The notes beneath the pieces were generated by a model that made no database searches, was not told the DNA's origin, and was given only the letters and a program-made list of their open reading frames with translations. A stretch of 64,000 bases of DNA from Alentia gelatinosa (lineage: Eukaryota; Annelida; Polychaeta; Phyllodocida; Polynoidae), in assembly GCA_950022655.1 (NCBI GenBank), contig OX465583.1, positions 11,369,298 through 11,433,297 on the forward strand. Reading direction: 5' to 3'. Position numbers and translations under genes: made by a program. Below are positions 34,360 to 43,589 of this stretch, one piece after another (the first letter of the stretch is position 1; each line of letters begins with the position of its first letter).

Positions 34360-35247
34360 ATGGGAAGAAGGAAGACTCAGAAGAAAGAAGCCCAGTGGGA
34401 GCAGGAAGCCTCTGAAGAAGAATTCGTGGACCTGGAAAAAACAAATGAGGGAAAACGGAAGTTTTCCTTCTCCCACACCAGTAAAGTGGGCGAGGTTTCT
34501 GAGGGGGATGCGGCCTGCGGTGACGACGTTAAAGATGCAGTAACAAGTGCAGCAAAAACGATGGAAGGACGGATGGACGGCTTGGAAAAGACTATTACTA
34601 CGTTGGTGGAGATGATGTCTGTGAAAGGAGAGAGGGGCCGTAGCAAGGAGAAGATATCAAGGAAAAAACGTTCTCCAAAAAATGATTATTCTGAAGATTC
34701 AAGCGACTCATCTTGTGAAGATCGTTCAACTTCTAGAGGAAAACGTCGAAACAAACGAGGTAAATACGATCACGAACGTTACTTGCAGAAAAGTGATAAA
34801 GTAAACTCCTTTGAGAAATTAACTTTAATAAACCTTCGTATGATGAAAGACCTATCGGAAAACGATAAGCCTATCGCAGGATTATTAGAACACATGATTT
34901 TGTTAACCGAGAAGGCTGATACAAAAGTGTTCGCGAACGAGGCTCTTATAAACTATGATAAGTCTGTTAAGACTCGTGTGGATAAGGACGGGATAGAAAC
35001 GTTGAAAGACATTAACCCAGCGGATATCGTCAGGCATCTGAGTTACGATGGTTCACTCAATGCTAGGTTACAAAAACAAAAATCGGTAAAAAACGTTGTG
35101 AATGGTTATTGTTTCAACTACAACAAAGGAGAAGGTTTATGTAAGTACCAAAATTGCAAATATCGCCATTATTGCTCTGTATGTAATGCTGGTTCACATG
35201 GTGCCTTCAGTTGCTCAAAAAACGCAAAAAGCGCCCCATGTAAATGA
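34360..35247 (+). CDS. Gag-like protein of the Ngaro-like element
   Basis: 295 codons starting at the ATG 27 bp after A1. The first 150 residues are strongly charged and Ser/Lys/Arg-rich, without predicted membrane segments. The C-terminus carries two zinc-binding motifs: a CCCH-type set (C251, C261, C266, H270), then a canonical zinc knuckle C272-x2-C275-x4-H280-x4-C285. Such motifs bind nucleic acid in retroelement Gag proteins, so the likely role is packaging the element RNA in a cytoplasmic particle. The frame ends in TGA at 35245-35247, and the same reading frame then stays open into the reverse transcriptase with no nearby ATG. Stop-codon readthrough to a Gag-Pol protein, or a separate non-ATG start, is therefore possible. 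Family assignment is firm from context; function is inferred. Confidence 0.85.
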   Translation: MGRRKTQKKEAQWEQEASEEEFVDLEKTNEGKRKFSFSHTSKVGEVSEGDAACGDDVKDAVTSAAKTMEGRMDGLEKTITTLVEMMSVKGERGRSKEKISRKKRSPKNDYSEDSSDSSCEDRSTSRGKRRNKRGKYDHERYLQKSDKVNSFEKLTLINLRMMKDLSENDKPIAGLLEHMILLTEKADTKVFANEALINYDKSVKTRVDKDGIETLKDINPADIVRHLSYDGSLNARLQKQKSVKNVVNGYCFNYNKGEGLCKYQNCKYRHYCSVCNAGSHGAFSCSKNAKSAPCK

Positions 35248-36528
35248 AACAACGCAGTCGGTGAAACTAAAAGTATCCATTTGGGGAATGGAGATCTAAA
35301 TATAGAAGAATTTAGGTCATCTGAAGTTGACTCGTTAATTGATACATTGTTTGTACATAACGCTGTAAATAGTTTTGCCGATAGCTCAGGTTTAAATATT
35401 GATGACGTTGTTTCAGAAAATTTGAATCGTTGGGATCAAAATGTTTTCGTTGATAACATGGAAAACGTTCTAACTGCAGAAGATTTAAAACCGATATATG
35501 ATGCGAGTTTGAATCTTGTTGATGAAACGTTGTACATTTGTGATAGTTCTTTGGGAAATATAAATGTAGGACGTAAATGTTTGGAAAACGTATGCGATTG
35601 CGTTTATTACATTGGTAATGCTATCGCTCAGTTAAAACCATGCCGTGCGGCTTTTCACGTTTTTATTAACCTACCATCAAGTTTATCAGTGGAGGATAAA
35701 AACTTAATTTGGAGAGGTTTAACAGAAGGTTTCAGAATTGTTAATGACGACTGTAATGCTAATTACGATTGCGAAAATTACAATTCAATTTTAGATGAAA
35801 AGTTCAAAAGTAAAATGGATATTATTATATCTGAAGAATTGTTGTCGGGTAAGATTCAAATCGCTGATGTAAAGCCTAACTGCATCCACTCACTGGGGGC
35901 GGTTGAAAAAAGTAATGGAGGCCTAAGGCCTATCACAGATTGCTCGAGGCCTGAAAGCCTTAGTATCAATAACTGTATGTCAGATACCTTTGAGAGTTTT
36001 AAATATAATTGTATCTATGATGCGGTAGATCACTTGGAAAAAGGTTTTTTCATGTCTGTTGTTGATATTAAATCGGCATACCGAGCGGTTAATGTTAATT
36101 ATCAACATGTAAAATTTCAAGGAATTCGATGGGAAGAAAATATCTATGTTGATAACCGTTTATGTTTTGGTTTACGTTGTGCACCAAATATATTTACTCG
36201 TATTTCGAATTTTGTTGTAAATATCGCAGAACAGCAGGGGGTTGGTCGTGTAGTGAATTATCTAGACGATTTTTTAATTTTCGGTAAAACGGAAAATGAA
36301 TGTTTGTCAAAAAGGGACCATTTCATTGATATTCTGGAAAATCTAGGATTTGAAGTATCAAGATCTAAAGTTACTTTTCCGAGTCAAATTGTAATCTTTT
36401 TGGGAATTACCATAAATTCTTTAGATCTTACACTCTCTTTACCACTAGAGAAGGTGGAAAAATTATCAGGAAAAATAGGTTTTGTTATGGAAAAAGGTAG
36501 AGGCTCTAAAAAGAACTGGAGTCAATAG
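35248..36528 (+). CDS. Reverse transcriptase of the Ngaro-like element
   Basis: Open in the gag frame directly after its TGA. The first in-frame ATG is only at 35458, so the start is undecided. Counting from the TTG at 35281, the RT core shows LRPITDCSRP (finger region), motif A with D262 in VVDIKSAYR, a CFGLRCAPNIF segment (motif B region) and the catalytic YLDD at residues 327-330 (36259-36270), followed by FLGI. It copies element RNA into DNA. The stop at 36526-36528 is not the natural end: the expected thumb/connection sequence continues in another frame from about 36513, next to a run of five A (36508-36512). One lost base or a programmed shift would explain this. RT of the DIRS order is well supported. 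Confidence 0.92.
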   Translation, partial: NNAVGETKSIHLGNGDLNIEEFRSSEVDSLIDTLFVHNAVNSFADSSGLNIDDVVSENLNRWDQNVFVDNMENVLTAEDLKPIYDASLNLVDETLYICDSSLGNINVGRKCLENVCDCVYYIGNAIAQLKPCRAAFHVFINLPSSLSVEDKNLIWRGLTEGFRIVNDDCNANYDCENYNSILDEKFKSKMDIIISEELLSGKIQIADVKPNCIHSLGAVEKSNGGLRPITDCSRPESLSINNCMSDTFESFKYNCIYDAVDHLEKGFFMSVVDIKSAYRAVNVNYQHVKFQGIRWEENIYVDNRLCFGLRCAPNIFTRISNFVVNIAEQQGVGRVVNYLDDFLIFGKTENECLSKRDHFIDILENLGFEVSRSKVTFPSQIVIFLGITINSLDLTLSLPLEKVEKLSGKIGFVMEKGRGSKKNWSQ

Positions 36529-37262
36529 GTGGATTAGTATCCTTTTGTTCTCAGGTGGTCCGTGGAGGCCGTACTTTCAGCAGACGTATATTTGATTTGA
36601 GCTCGGATTGTCCTAAAAATGGTGAAATTCTCCTAAATAACGAGATTACCGAAGATTTTAACTGGTGGTTAAGATTTTGTGCTATTTTTAATGGTATTTG
36701 CTTCATCCAAAAAGATTTAATAGACTGCCCTATGGTCTCGGATTCATCAAGTAAAGGTTTTGGGGCTTGGTTTGGGAAAGATTACTTATATGGCACTTGG
36801 AGCGATAATAAAATTTGTAGTATCCCGGTACATCATTTTGAAAAATCACCGGAATTTGATATTTTTGATATGAATATCAACGTTCTAGAATTATGGCCAG
36901 TCTTACAAGGTCTTAAAAAGTGGGGGAGTCAATGTAAAGATGCTAGTATACATGTAATAACAGATAACATGCAAGTTTTGAAGTGGCTACGAGAAATTTT
37001 TTGGTTTTGTTTTGTTTTTAACATAAACATCCAGGCATCCTATATAAAATCTGACGATAATATCCTAGCAGATTATCTCTCTCGTTTAGAATACAATGGC
37101 TATGTTGATAAATGTGAAAAAGTGTTAGAGGATAATGGTATGTGTTGTTTCACCAACAGGAGTTCGGGTACAGATTCTCGAAGAGAGGAAAGAGATGTTT
37201 ATCCAAAATTGTTTATCAAAGAACTCGATAAAAGCGAGGGAACAGCAGTGGCGTTGCTATGA
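36513..37262 (+). CDS. RNase H portion of Pol, Ngaro-like element
   Basis: Continues the Pol protein in a frame shifted by one base from the RT. After a basic connection segment (VVRGGRTFSRR) comes an RNase H fold with its acidic residues: D in VSDSSSKGFGAWF (codon 36741), E in NINVLELWPV (36888), D in VITDNMQ (36963) and a late D in ADYLSR. It degrades the RNA strand of the RNA-DNA hybrid. The DIRS-order arrangement RT then RNase H is as expected. Its last 128 bases overlap the recombinase gene in a third relation of frames. As RT and RNase H act in one polypeptide, the frame break probably inactivates this copy unless ribosomes shift there. Confidence 0.88.
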   Translation, partial: ELESIGGLVSFCSQVVRGGRTFSRRIFDLSSDCPKNGEILLNNEITEDFNWWLRFCAIFNGICFIQKDLIDCPMVSDSSSKGFGAWFGKDYLYGTWSDNKICSIPVHHFEKSPEFDIFDMNINVLELWPVLQGLKKWGSQCKDASIHVITDNMQVLKWLREIFWFCFVFNINIQASYIKSDDNILADYLSRLEYNGYVDKCEKVLEDNGMCCFTNRSSGTDSRREERDVYPKLFIKELDKSEGTAVALL

Positions 37263-38097
37263 AAAATTTTGTAAAACTAACTGTTTTGTTAGTTATCCCT
37301 CAACAAGTGCGGTCTTGTGTTTATATGTTTCTCATTTATCTGAATTTTTGACTCCGGTCTCTATCAAGAATTATATTTCTGCGGTAAATTTTAAAAATAA
37401 ATTGCTTGGCCACTCAGATATGTCATCGGATTTTGCTCTTAAGATGGTCATAAAAGGGGTAATAAGATGTAACAAAACTAAGCCTATCATTAGGCATCCA
37501 CTTATCCCCTCAGAGTTACTCCGGTTTTACTCAATTCTGGATATGTCTAAAGAAAATGATCTAGTTTTTTGGGTATCGCTTGTTTTTGGTTTTCGATCGC
37601 TACTCAGAAATTCACATTTCACGTTTTCTGAACATTGTTTAAGAAAAAGCGATATTCAGGTTTTCGATACCCACGTAACCATTAATGTTAGTTCATCAAA
37701 GGTGGACCAATTCGGCACTAAGCCCCAGTGTATTTATCTTAATTCTTTAGGTGATTCACCTTTTTGCTTGGTATCAGGGCTAAAAAGAGTTTTTTCTCTC
37801 CAAAAACCTAAAGAGAATGATTTTATTTTTCGATTGTCAAAAGGGAGTTTAAGGTTACCACTTACTTACAATTCTTTAAACTCTAAAATTAAGGAATTAT
37901 CTTCCTCATGTGGTATGGACCCGTTTAATATTTCTTGTCATTCTCTACGCCACGGTGGGGCGTCTTATCTCAAATCTTTGGGTATGGATATCCAAGATAT
38001 CAAAATCCGGGGCAATTGGTCCTCATCGGCTGTGATGAAATATATCCATAATTTAGGATATAAAGAATCTTGGGACTCTTTGTCTAAATATCTTTAA
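37135..38097 (+). CDS. Tyrosine recombinase of the Ngaro-like element
   Basis: 320 codons from the ATG at 37135, which lies inside the end of the RNase H frame; the true start could be slightly later. The N-terminal half resembles a SAM-like DNA-binding domain with a conserved phrase FLTPVSIKNYISAV. The catalytic half shows R154 or R158 in FGFRSLLRNSHF, then H269-x2-R272 in CHSLRHGG, W295 in RGNWSS and the nucleophile Y303 in MKYIH: the R-H-R-(H/W)-Y set of tyrosine recombinases. In DIRS-order elements this enzyme replaces integrase and inserts a circular DNA intermediate by recombination, without target duplication. The frame is intact in this copy. Confidence 0.92.
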   Translation: MVCVVSPTGVRVQILEERKEMFIQNCLSKNSIKAREQQWRCYEKFCKTNCFVSYPSTSAVLCLYVSHLSEFLTPVSIKNYISAVNFKNKLLGHSDMSSDFALKMVIKGVIRCNKTKPIIRHPLIPSELLRFYSILDMSKENDLVFWVSLVFGFRSLLRNSHFTFSEHCLRKSDIQVFDTHVTINVSSSKVDQFGTKPQCIYLNSLGDSPFCLVSGLKRVFSLQKPKENDFIFRLSKGSLRLPLTYNSLNSKIKELSSSCGMDPFNISCHSLRHGGASYLKSLGMDIQDIKIRGNWSSSAVMKYIHNLGYKESWDSLSKYL

Positions 38098-38120
38098 GAG
38101 AGCTCATAATTTCTCTCTTG

Positions 38121-38170
38121 TATTTGGAGGGTTTTTGCCCGGTTTTTATGTGAGTACCTCCAAATACCTC
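38121..38170 (+). terminator. Possible hairpin at the end of the coding region
   Basis: tatttggagg (38121-38130) can pair with cctccaaata (38157-38166, inside B1) around a loop of about 26 bases. The partner sequence recurs in B2. It may be relevant to 3'-end formation or to the circular intermediate; the role is inferred. Confidence 0.35.
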
Positions 38171-38228
38171 GTTCTTATTTATTCGCTAATGTTGTTTAAT
38201 TATTATCCAGCTCGTATCAATATTATAT
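38138..38228 (+). repeat. Ngaro-like repeat B1
   Basis: 91 bp (cccggtttttatgtgagtac to caatattatat), identical by eye to B2 at an offset of 329 bp. Confidence 0.9.
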
Positions 38229-38441
38229 CACTATATAACTTGTTATATGTATATAAATTGTAGAGACTCAGGATACGTTTCTATCGTATCGAGGTGGTTA
38301 CCCGGTTGCGCTTCACCCTGGTAACCGTTACATCACGTTGTCTTCACTACACGCGGTAGCCAATTGGGTTACGTCACGTTCTAACAGCTAACGGATACTT
38401 GTATCGTTTTCTCAGCAGGGAAAACACGTATATTTTAGTCT
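38228..38441 (+). repeat. Ngaro-like repeat A2
   Basis: 214 bp, differing from A1 at one visible position (TATATG for TATATA near the left end). Confidence 0.9.
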
Positions 38442-38466
38442 TACCGTTTAACTATGTCTGAATAAA

Positions 38467-38547
38467 CCCGGTTTTTATGTGAGTACCTCCAAATACCTCG
38501 TTCTTATTTATTCGCTAATGTTGTTTAATTATTATCCAGCTCGTATC

Positions 38548-38557
<10 letters not shown>
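38467..38557 (+). repeat. Ngaro-like repeat B2
   Basis: Right boundary of the element, running directly into a (ta)n tract. A 25-bp unique spacer containing AATAAA (about 38460-38465) separates it from A2 and may serve as the polyadenylation signal. Confidence 0.88.
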
Positions 38558-38623
<66 letters not shown>

Positions 38624-38636
38624 ATAGGTGTGCGTG
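38558..38636. repeat. TA/GT microsatellite, right flank
   Basis: (ta)n then (gt)n. With the left (ca)n(ta)n flank, this shows that the retrotransposon sits inside a compound dinucleotide repeat. Confidence 0.85.
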
Positions 38637-38640
38637 TGCG

Positions 38641-38701
38641 TGTGAAACATTGACAAATGACACTACGGAGAGATGCGAGTGTCATTTGTCAATGTTTCAC
38701 T
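38641..38701. repeat. Perfect 23-bp-arm hairpin
   Basis: gtgaaacattgacaaatgac and its exact complement surround a 13-base loop. The inner motif ttgacaaatgac..gtcatttgt is also seen at 42968-42995 without the outer arm. Confidence 0.85.
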
Positions 38702-39394
38702 GTAGAACGATTGCAATCAAGACCGTGTAAATATGAGATGAATGTTATACAAAGTTGATATATCATCGAATTTATATTCAAATGAGATAATGCTTGCAAA
38801 AAGCATCATATACGTATATTCATTATCAGTTATATCTCTGTAGCCTCAAGTCCTACTTCTGTTTGGAAGAACACTATCATCTGTATAATAATTTCATTGT
38901 GTTCTTATGTTTGAAATTATGACATTTTTCTACACCTTATGCCTGCCACTTTCCCTCTTAAGTAGTAGACATGCACACAAAAGTCCCTCTCGTTTACATG
39001 CCCCTCGATACACCTGTGGCGCCGCTGCCTTGGGAGCCTTTGCTCCATGTTTACCGTACCTTGCAGATCCGAGGGCCATACTGTTGCTCCCGGAATTTAG
39101 TGGATTGCATTGCAATAGCATAGCCATATTGCAGCATAAGAAACAGCTTTTAGCGATGCTTTTTACGCTGACCTTCATACCAGGGTAGATCGTCTGTGCA
39201 CCATGGATCGCCTCACTTCAGGCTATTTGGATAAAAACCGTCTAGTCTGAGATTCTCAGTAATGACGGGTGGTGGTATCTTGCCCTCTCCCCCCCGCCGG
39301 TCCCTCGTTTGTCTACCATCCGCATATAGCGATCTACACCACTAGATGTCAGACCAGTTTTAGCTATGGTGCAATCTGTATTCAATCGAAGAAC
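38702..39394. other. Anonymous DNA
   Basis: Both strands are open around 38907-39188 with a moderately coding-like composition, but no domain or splice context is recognised. Confidence 0.3.
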
Positions 39395-39395
39395 T

Positions 39396-39682
39396 AAGGT
39401 CTGGCGTCCACCTACTACGATATGGCTCTGATTATGGTCTACGATGCACTCTCCGATAGAACATCAAAATGGCGTCGGAGGATCACCTAATATCGGGGCA
39501 GTTGACCACGTTTCTGCGATGAGACACCGATAAGAACGCCAAACAATGCGTGGTGGATTGGCATGTTTAGACATATGTTTACGATTTTGCACCTTCCCGA
39601 TATGTCTCCGATATTTGGTTTTTGTATCGGTGCCATATCGGTAGGTCTAAATTTCTATCGTAGTAGGTGGACGCCGGGCCTT
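39396..39682 (+). mobile_element. MITE family 1, copy
   Basis: Ends taaggtctggcgtccacc and gtggacgccgggcctta. The interior matches the family. Confidence 0.85.
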
Positions 39683-39834
39683 ATGAGTCCTCCCCTGTAT
39701 CTTTCAATATATTCCCCTGAATGTGTTGTATCGCTATCACATCATAACAATTTAGCGATACCGCGTAAATATAGGGATACAATCCGTTATTACGACAGCA
39801 ATGCTTTTCCAGTCAAATCGTTTAGGGGCCATCC

Positions 39835-39992
39835 AAAAAGTACGTACGCAGAATTTCTAAAATTCTGGACCCCCCCCCCCCTCTCCCAATCTTGTACGAA
39901 ATAGAACAAAGAGGGAGCATACGCAAAATTTCTGAAATTGTTGACTCCCCCACCCCCCCCCCCCCCTCAGTGCGTACGTACTTTATGGATGG
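39835..39992. repeat. C-rich tandem pair related to 3.0-3.3 kb
   Basis: Two successive segments contain acgcaaaatttct-like text, C runs of 10 to 14 bases, and a final tactttatggatggccccttaa. They resemble the unit at 3015-3311. Confidence 0.6.
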
Positions 39993-40349
39993 CCCCTTAA
40001 GTAATTGTAAAAGTACATTTGTGATCTGATTAACCCTTTCCAGGCGAGCAGGTTGGTGGGTACAAGTGGCTACATGGGCCAGGATGCCCCTGGGCCGTAT
40101 GTCTCGGGGGGCGAGAATGCCTTGAGGTATCCAGAAAAATTTTACTTGTCATTTAACCTAGAGAACTTCTTTATTGCCATAGATCAATTTTTCTTAAACA
40201 GTATAAAAAATATATTGATTTCCACACATATCTTTCCATATTTTACACAGACTCTTTAGATTTTTCTTGTATCTATAGGAATATGCCTGAATACATCATG
40301 AATGCCTGGAGGCATTTTCGCGACCAATGTACATAATGCCTGCAAGCAT

Positions 40350-40922
40350 TTTCGCCCTGAATGGGTTAAAGCCAAGGATACCACAGAAACAGAAGCTACG
40401 ATCCCCCATGCTCCCCGGCACAGTGCGATGTGTGCATGACTTCCCAACAGAGAGATACCTCCCCCACTGTGATACACAATTGATTCAAGGACGCAGTGTT
40501 TTTAAATCAAAACTGAAGTCTGTCGTGTGTGACAACCAAAATTTCCCTGTCATTCTGAAATAATGCATGAAGTTTATCGGTATTCTGTGTGACTAATCTC
40601 TGCTCCCTCTCCTACCCCTGACAGTCATAGTTTATGTTGAACGTTATTATGTATTATGTGTTAATTGTCATTTGTGTTATCTTTGTGCCTATAGTGGAAC
40701 GAGTTTTCCATTACTCTCCCCAAATGGACTAGTGAAAAACCACATTTATTACATACCTGTAAGAACATCAGTGTTTATATTTTTTGCCCAGATGATGTGT
40801 AACAATCACTATTTTTCGTATGGCCTGTGTATTATCTCTTTTGTATGACGGATTCGAGTGGAAGATCACGACACTGTATATTGTGAACTCCTTTTTCGTC
40901 TAATAAAACTTTAAAAAAAAAT
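40350..40922 (+). mobile_element. Possible retroelement 3' end or gene 3'UTR
   Basis: An open frame ends at about 40563 with a Lys-rich tail (SVFKSKLKSVV) that faintly resembles LINE RT tails. About 340 bp follow, then AATAAA (40902-40907) and an A run (40913-40922). The A run next to the signal favours an inserted transcript copy over a host 3'UTR. Confidence 0.35.
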
Positions 40923-41440
40923 AATTTTAAACTGTGTGAGGGGGCGGTCTTTAGTTCTTGTGAAATCACCAGAAGTGACTGTTTTATATCCTTCAGATGA
41001 GACGTATGAGACATGCAAGAGTATGAACAACAACAGAAGCAATTTAAACTGCATGAGGTGATAGCAAATAACTGTATTTAACCAGGTATATGAAGTATTT
41101 TTTCATGATTATTAACATTTATTTGGTAGTCTTATTGTGTACAGATGTAAATGGTTAGTCTTTAGGTAAACAAAATACCTGTAAAAGTAGAATATCTGGA
41201 GATATATCGTGTAACACTTGCATATGGAAATTGTTTCTTGTCGTGTTATGGATTTGCAGAAAGGATTTATTGTGCGATTATTTGATATTGGATTTATTGT
41301 GCGCTCGTAGTCTGCATTAAGACTGATGGCTTTATAGAACTCCTTGAGCATAAACACTGATATATCTGTAAACTAATCAATATGGGATTTGCGGGACCAT
41401 GTAAACCAGCTTATAAGCAATGGCAGAGGTCCATGCCACT
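40923..41440. other. Anonymous DNA
   Basis: No gene is recognised. A small direct repeat (ggatttattgtgcg) lies near 41263 and 41290. Confidence 0.35.
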
Positions 41441-41660
41441 TTGTCGAGCTACGTCAAGCGAGAAATGCAGCGATTTCCGGAATCGCCAACACAAAATGGC
41501 AAGTATGTGAGCTACTATTCAATGTTTCACTTAAATATTGCTTCCATGATGCTGAATGATCGGTGGGAAATATTACCATGAAAAAATATCTCAGATATAT
41601 GCTATTTTGTATTGGCGATTCCAGAGATCGCCACCTTGACTCGCTTCGTATGTCTCCGGA
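41441..41660. mobile_element. MITE family 3, diverged copy
   Basis: Ends tacgtcaagcgagaaatgca and gactcgcttcgtatgtctcc, with inner gtgagctactattcaatgtt. More diverged than the copy at 8765. Confidence 0.7.
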
Positions 41661-41800
41661 TTTAGGGAAATATGTAACGCTGATCTTGTAAATGTCTAGA
41701 AACCCAATAAAGACATTTCCCACAAAAAAGTACCATGACTATAGGTATAATGGCTTCATTGTTTGACACTATATGCAGACATCGCGCTGACATCCCTTGA

Positions 41801-42125
41801 TGCCCCAGTCACACTGGCGTAAAATTTGGCGTTTCTTCTACGTATTTGAATTGTTGGGGACCACGTATTAGCTACGGATTTGGAACGTATCTCTTTGCGT
41901 TTCTTTAACGTTTTAGTACGCTTCTCAACGTTCATCAACGTTCATCAACGCTTATCTACGCATCTTTACGCATTGTGGCGTTTTTCGGCGCATTCCGACT
42001 TTCATTTACGCATCTCAGCGTTTTCCCGCGCATCGCCGCGCATTTGTAGATTTCAAAATGCGTAGAAGAACGTAGAGGTGCGTACACGGAAAAACGCCGT
42101 TTTTTACGCCAGTGTGACTGGGGCA
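41801..42125. mobile_element. MITE with TGCCCCAGTCACACTGGCGT ends
   Basis: A 325-bp element with inverted ends tgccccagtcacactggcgt / acgccagtgtgactggggca. The middle has many short repeats of cgttcatcaacg and acgcatc. No open frame of note. Confidence 0.85.
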
Positions 42126-42208
42126 TTAAGGTTTTTCAGGCTGTTTTCCTAAACATTGCCAGTAGATCCACAAAATATAAATATGTATCCATAAAGACAC
42201 ATGGTAAC

Positions 42209-42442
42209 GTGGGACTCACATGATTGGATTCATGTACCTCACAGGGTGTCTGTCTAAAACAAATCCTGCTGAGATTCTGTACTCGAACACAATTTCTTTT
42301 TCTAAATGGTGGGGTTCCATTTCCCTATGACATGTCTTTACCCATGCAATTGCTGGCGAAATTTACCCTCCAAAAAAGGAAGAGAATCTCATGAGATTTT
42401 GAACCCTGTGAGGTACATGGATCCCACCGTGTGAATTCCACT
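42209..42442. mobile_element. MITE family 2, fullest copy
   Basis: Left end gtgggactcacatgattgga, right end ggtacatggatcccaccgtg then tgaattccac. The subterminal tacctcacagggtgtctgtc is conserved in other copies. Confidence 0.8.
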
Positions 42443-42574
42443 TTATACGTAACGGGATGCCTTTTTAAACATCCTTCAAGGGGATACACCCAGTACAAAT
42501 ATGGATTCTTGATACGGCCTTCGTGTTTTCCATTCAATGCCATCAATAACGGAAGAGAGCAACAGCTGAAATTG

Positions 42575-42735
42575 TAACGTAACCCAGAGGGTAGGCTGGC
42601 TCCATTCCCTGAATCCTATATCTACTCTCCTCTCTGGGATACAGGTTTGATTCATGGGTCAGTCAGAGAAGGATACATACTTAGATGAACTTGATTCTGA
42701 TTGTGATTAATCAAAGACTTAAGCAAGTGTACCCA
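42575..42735 (+). repeat. Dispersed repeat 'gattcatgggtcagtc' copy
   Basis: Matches 43372-43562 over aacgtaacccag..ctggctccattccctg and gattcatgggtcagtcagag. It ends with acccagcgggttc. Confidence 0.65.
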
Positions 42736-42898
42736 GCGGGTTCAATGATTTGAAACCGATGTATTTTTGTTTCTTATATTAATTCAAAGAGGGCAACAAT
42801 TATCTTATACGGGTGTTCCACGTATCCTCGCTTGTCAGAGGGTTCCCCGTTCCATTCTGAGGAATTGCACTGAGATTCTATTCTCCTTCTGCCCGCCT

Positions 42899-43036
42899 CT
42901 TTATCCTACCCCTAATAAAAAACTCTCCACAGGTTGGAGTTCAGAAAAATGAAAAATATCACTCTAGTGGGAAACACTTGACAAATGACGTCATTTGTTA
43001 ATGTAGAAGTAACTTAGACGGGCGGGGTAGGATAAA
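42899..43036. mobile_element. TTTATCCTACCCC family element
   Basis: Left tttatcctacccctaataaa, right ggggtaggataaa. Near 42968 an inner palindrome ttgacaaatgacgtcatttg gives a small cruciform. Confidence 0.7.
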
Positions 43037-43185
43037 TTCTAAACCAAACTCGAGTTAGTCATGTTATTGTTCATCGCACTCCTGCAAGATCGCGTATTAC
43101 TGTTCTTGGCTTTGCCTCGCGCAGTAATACGCGATCTTGCCGTTGTGTGATAAACATCAACACGACTAACTCTTGTTTGGTTTCT
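43037..43185. mobile_element. Long palindrome, about 65-bp arms
   Basis: Arms aaaccaaactcgagttagtc / inverse. The apex at 43100-43122 has core ggctttgcc (43108-43116). The outer arm is related to the palindrome at 5797-5943. Confidence 0.75.
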
Positions 43186-43371
43186 CCATAGTAACGACGT
43201 CCCTTTGTCTGGCGGTGGTAGTAATTTTTTAATTTTTTTATTTGTTAAATAAATAGGGGTGCAAATAATGTCACCTTAAGCCTACTTTCATTGTACTCTC
43301 ATTCATTATTTATTTATTTCCAGAATTCAGATTAATATAAACAAAGAAGGGAAGTAAGCAACAGCTGAAAT

Positions 43372-43562
43372 TGTAACGTAACCCAGCGGGTATACTGGCT
43401 CCATTCCCTGCATCCTATGTCTACTTTCCTATCTGGGATACAGGTTTGATTCATGGGTCAGTCAGAGAAGGATACATACTTAGATGAACTTTATTCTGAT
43501 TGTGATTAATCATTTAATGAATGTTCATAATCAAAGACTTGAGCAAGTCTACCCAGCGGGTT
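43372..43562 (+). repeat. Dispersed repeat inside the receptor intron
   Basis: A copy of the repeat at 42575-42735 and 6560-6690. Its edge lies only about 28 bases into the intron from the receptor splice donor. Confidence 0.7.
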
Positions 43563-43589
43563 AAATATAAACAAACAAGGAGGTCCTAC

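Larger units (their letters stand above)
34119..38557 (+). mobile_element. Ngaro-like DIRS-order retrotransposon, nearly intact
   Basis: About 4.4 kb with split direct repeats in the order A1 (34119-34332), coding region, B1 (38138-38228), A2 (38228-38441), B2 (38467-38557). A1 and A2 differ at one visible base; B1 and B2 look identical. The coding region holds a zinc-knuckle gag-like protein, reverse transcriptase, RNase H and a tyrosine recombinase, with no integrase or aspartic protease seen. Repeat layout and gene content are those of the Ngaro group. The near-identical repeats suggest a recent insertion. No target duplication is expected for recombinase-mediated integration, and none is visible in the microsatellite flanks. 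One frame break lies between RT and RNase H. Confidence 0.93.

Noticed and set aside
34355..34543. Alternative start ATG at 34355 for the retrotransposon
   Set aside because: Its frame ends after 62 codons and lacks the zinc motifs; the ATG at 34360 opens the gag-like frame.
38907..39188. Open frames on both strands with fairly coding-like composition
   Set aside because: No domain, no splice context, and mutual overlap; left as anonymous.
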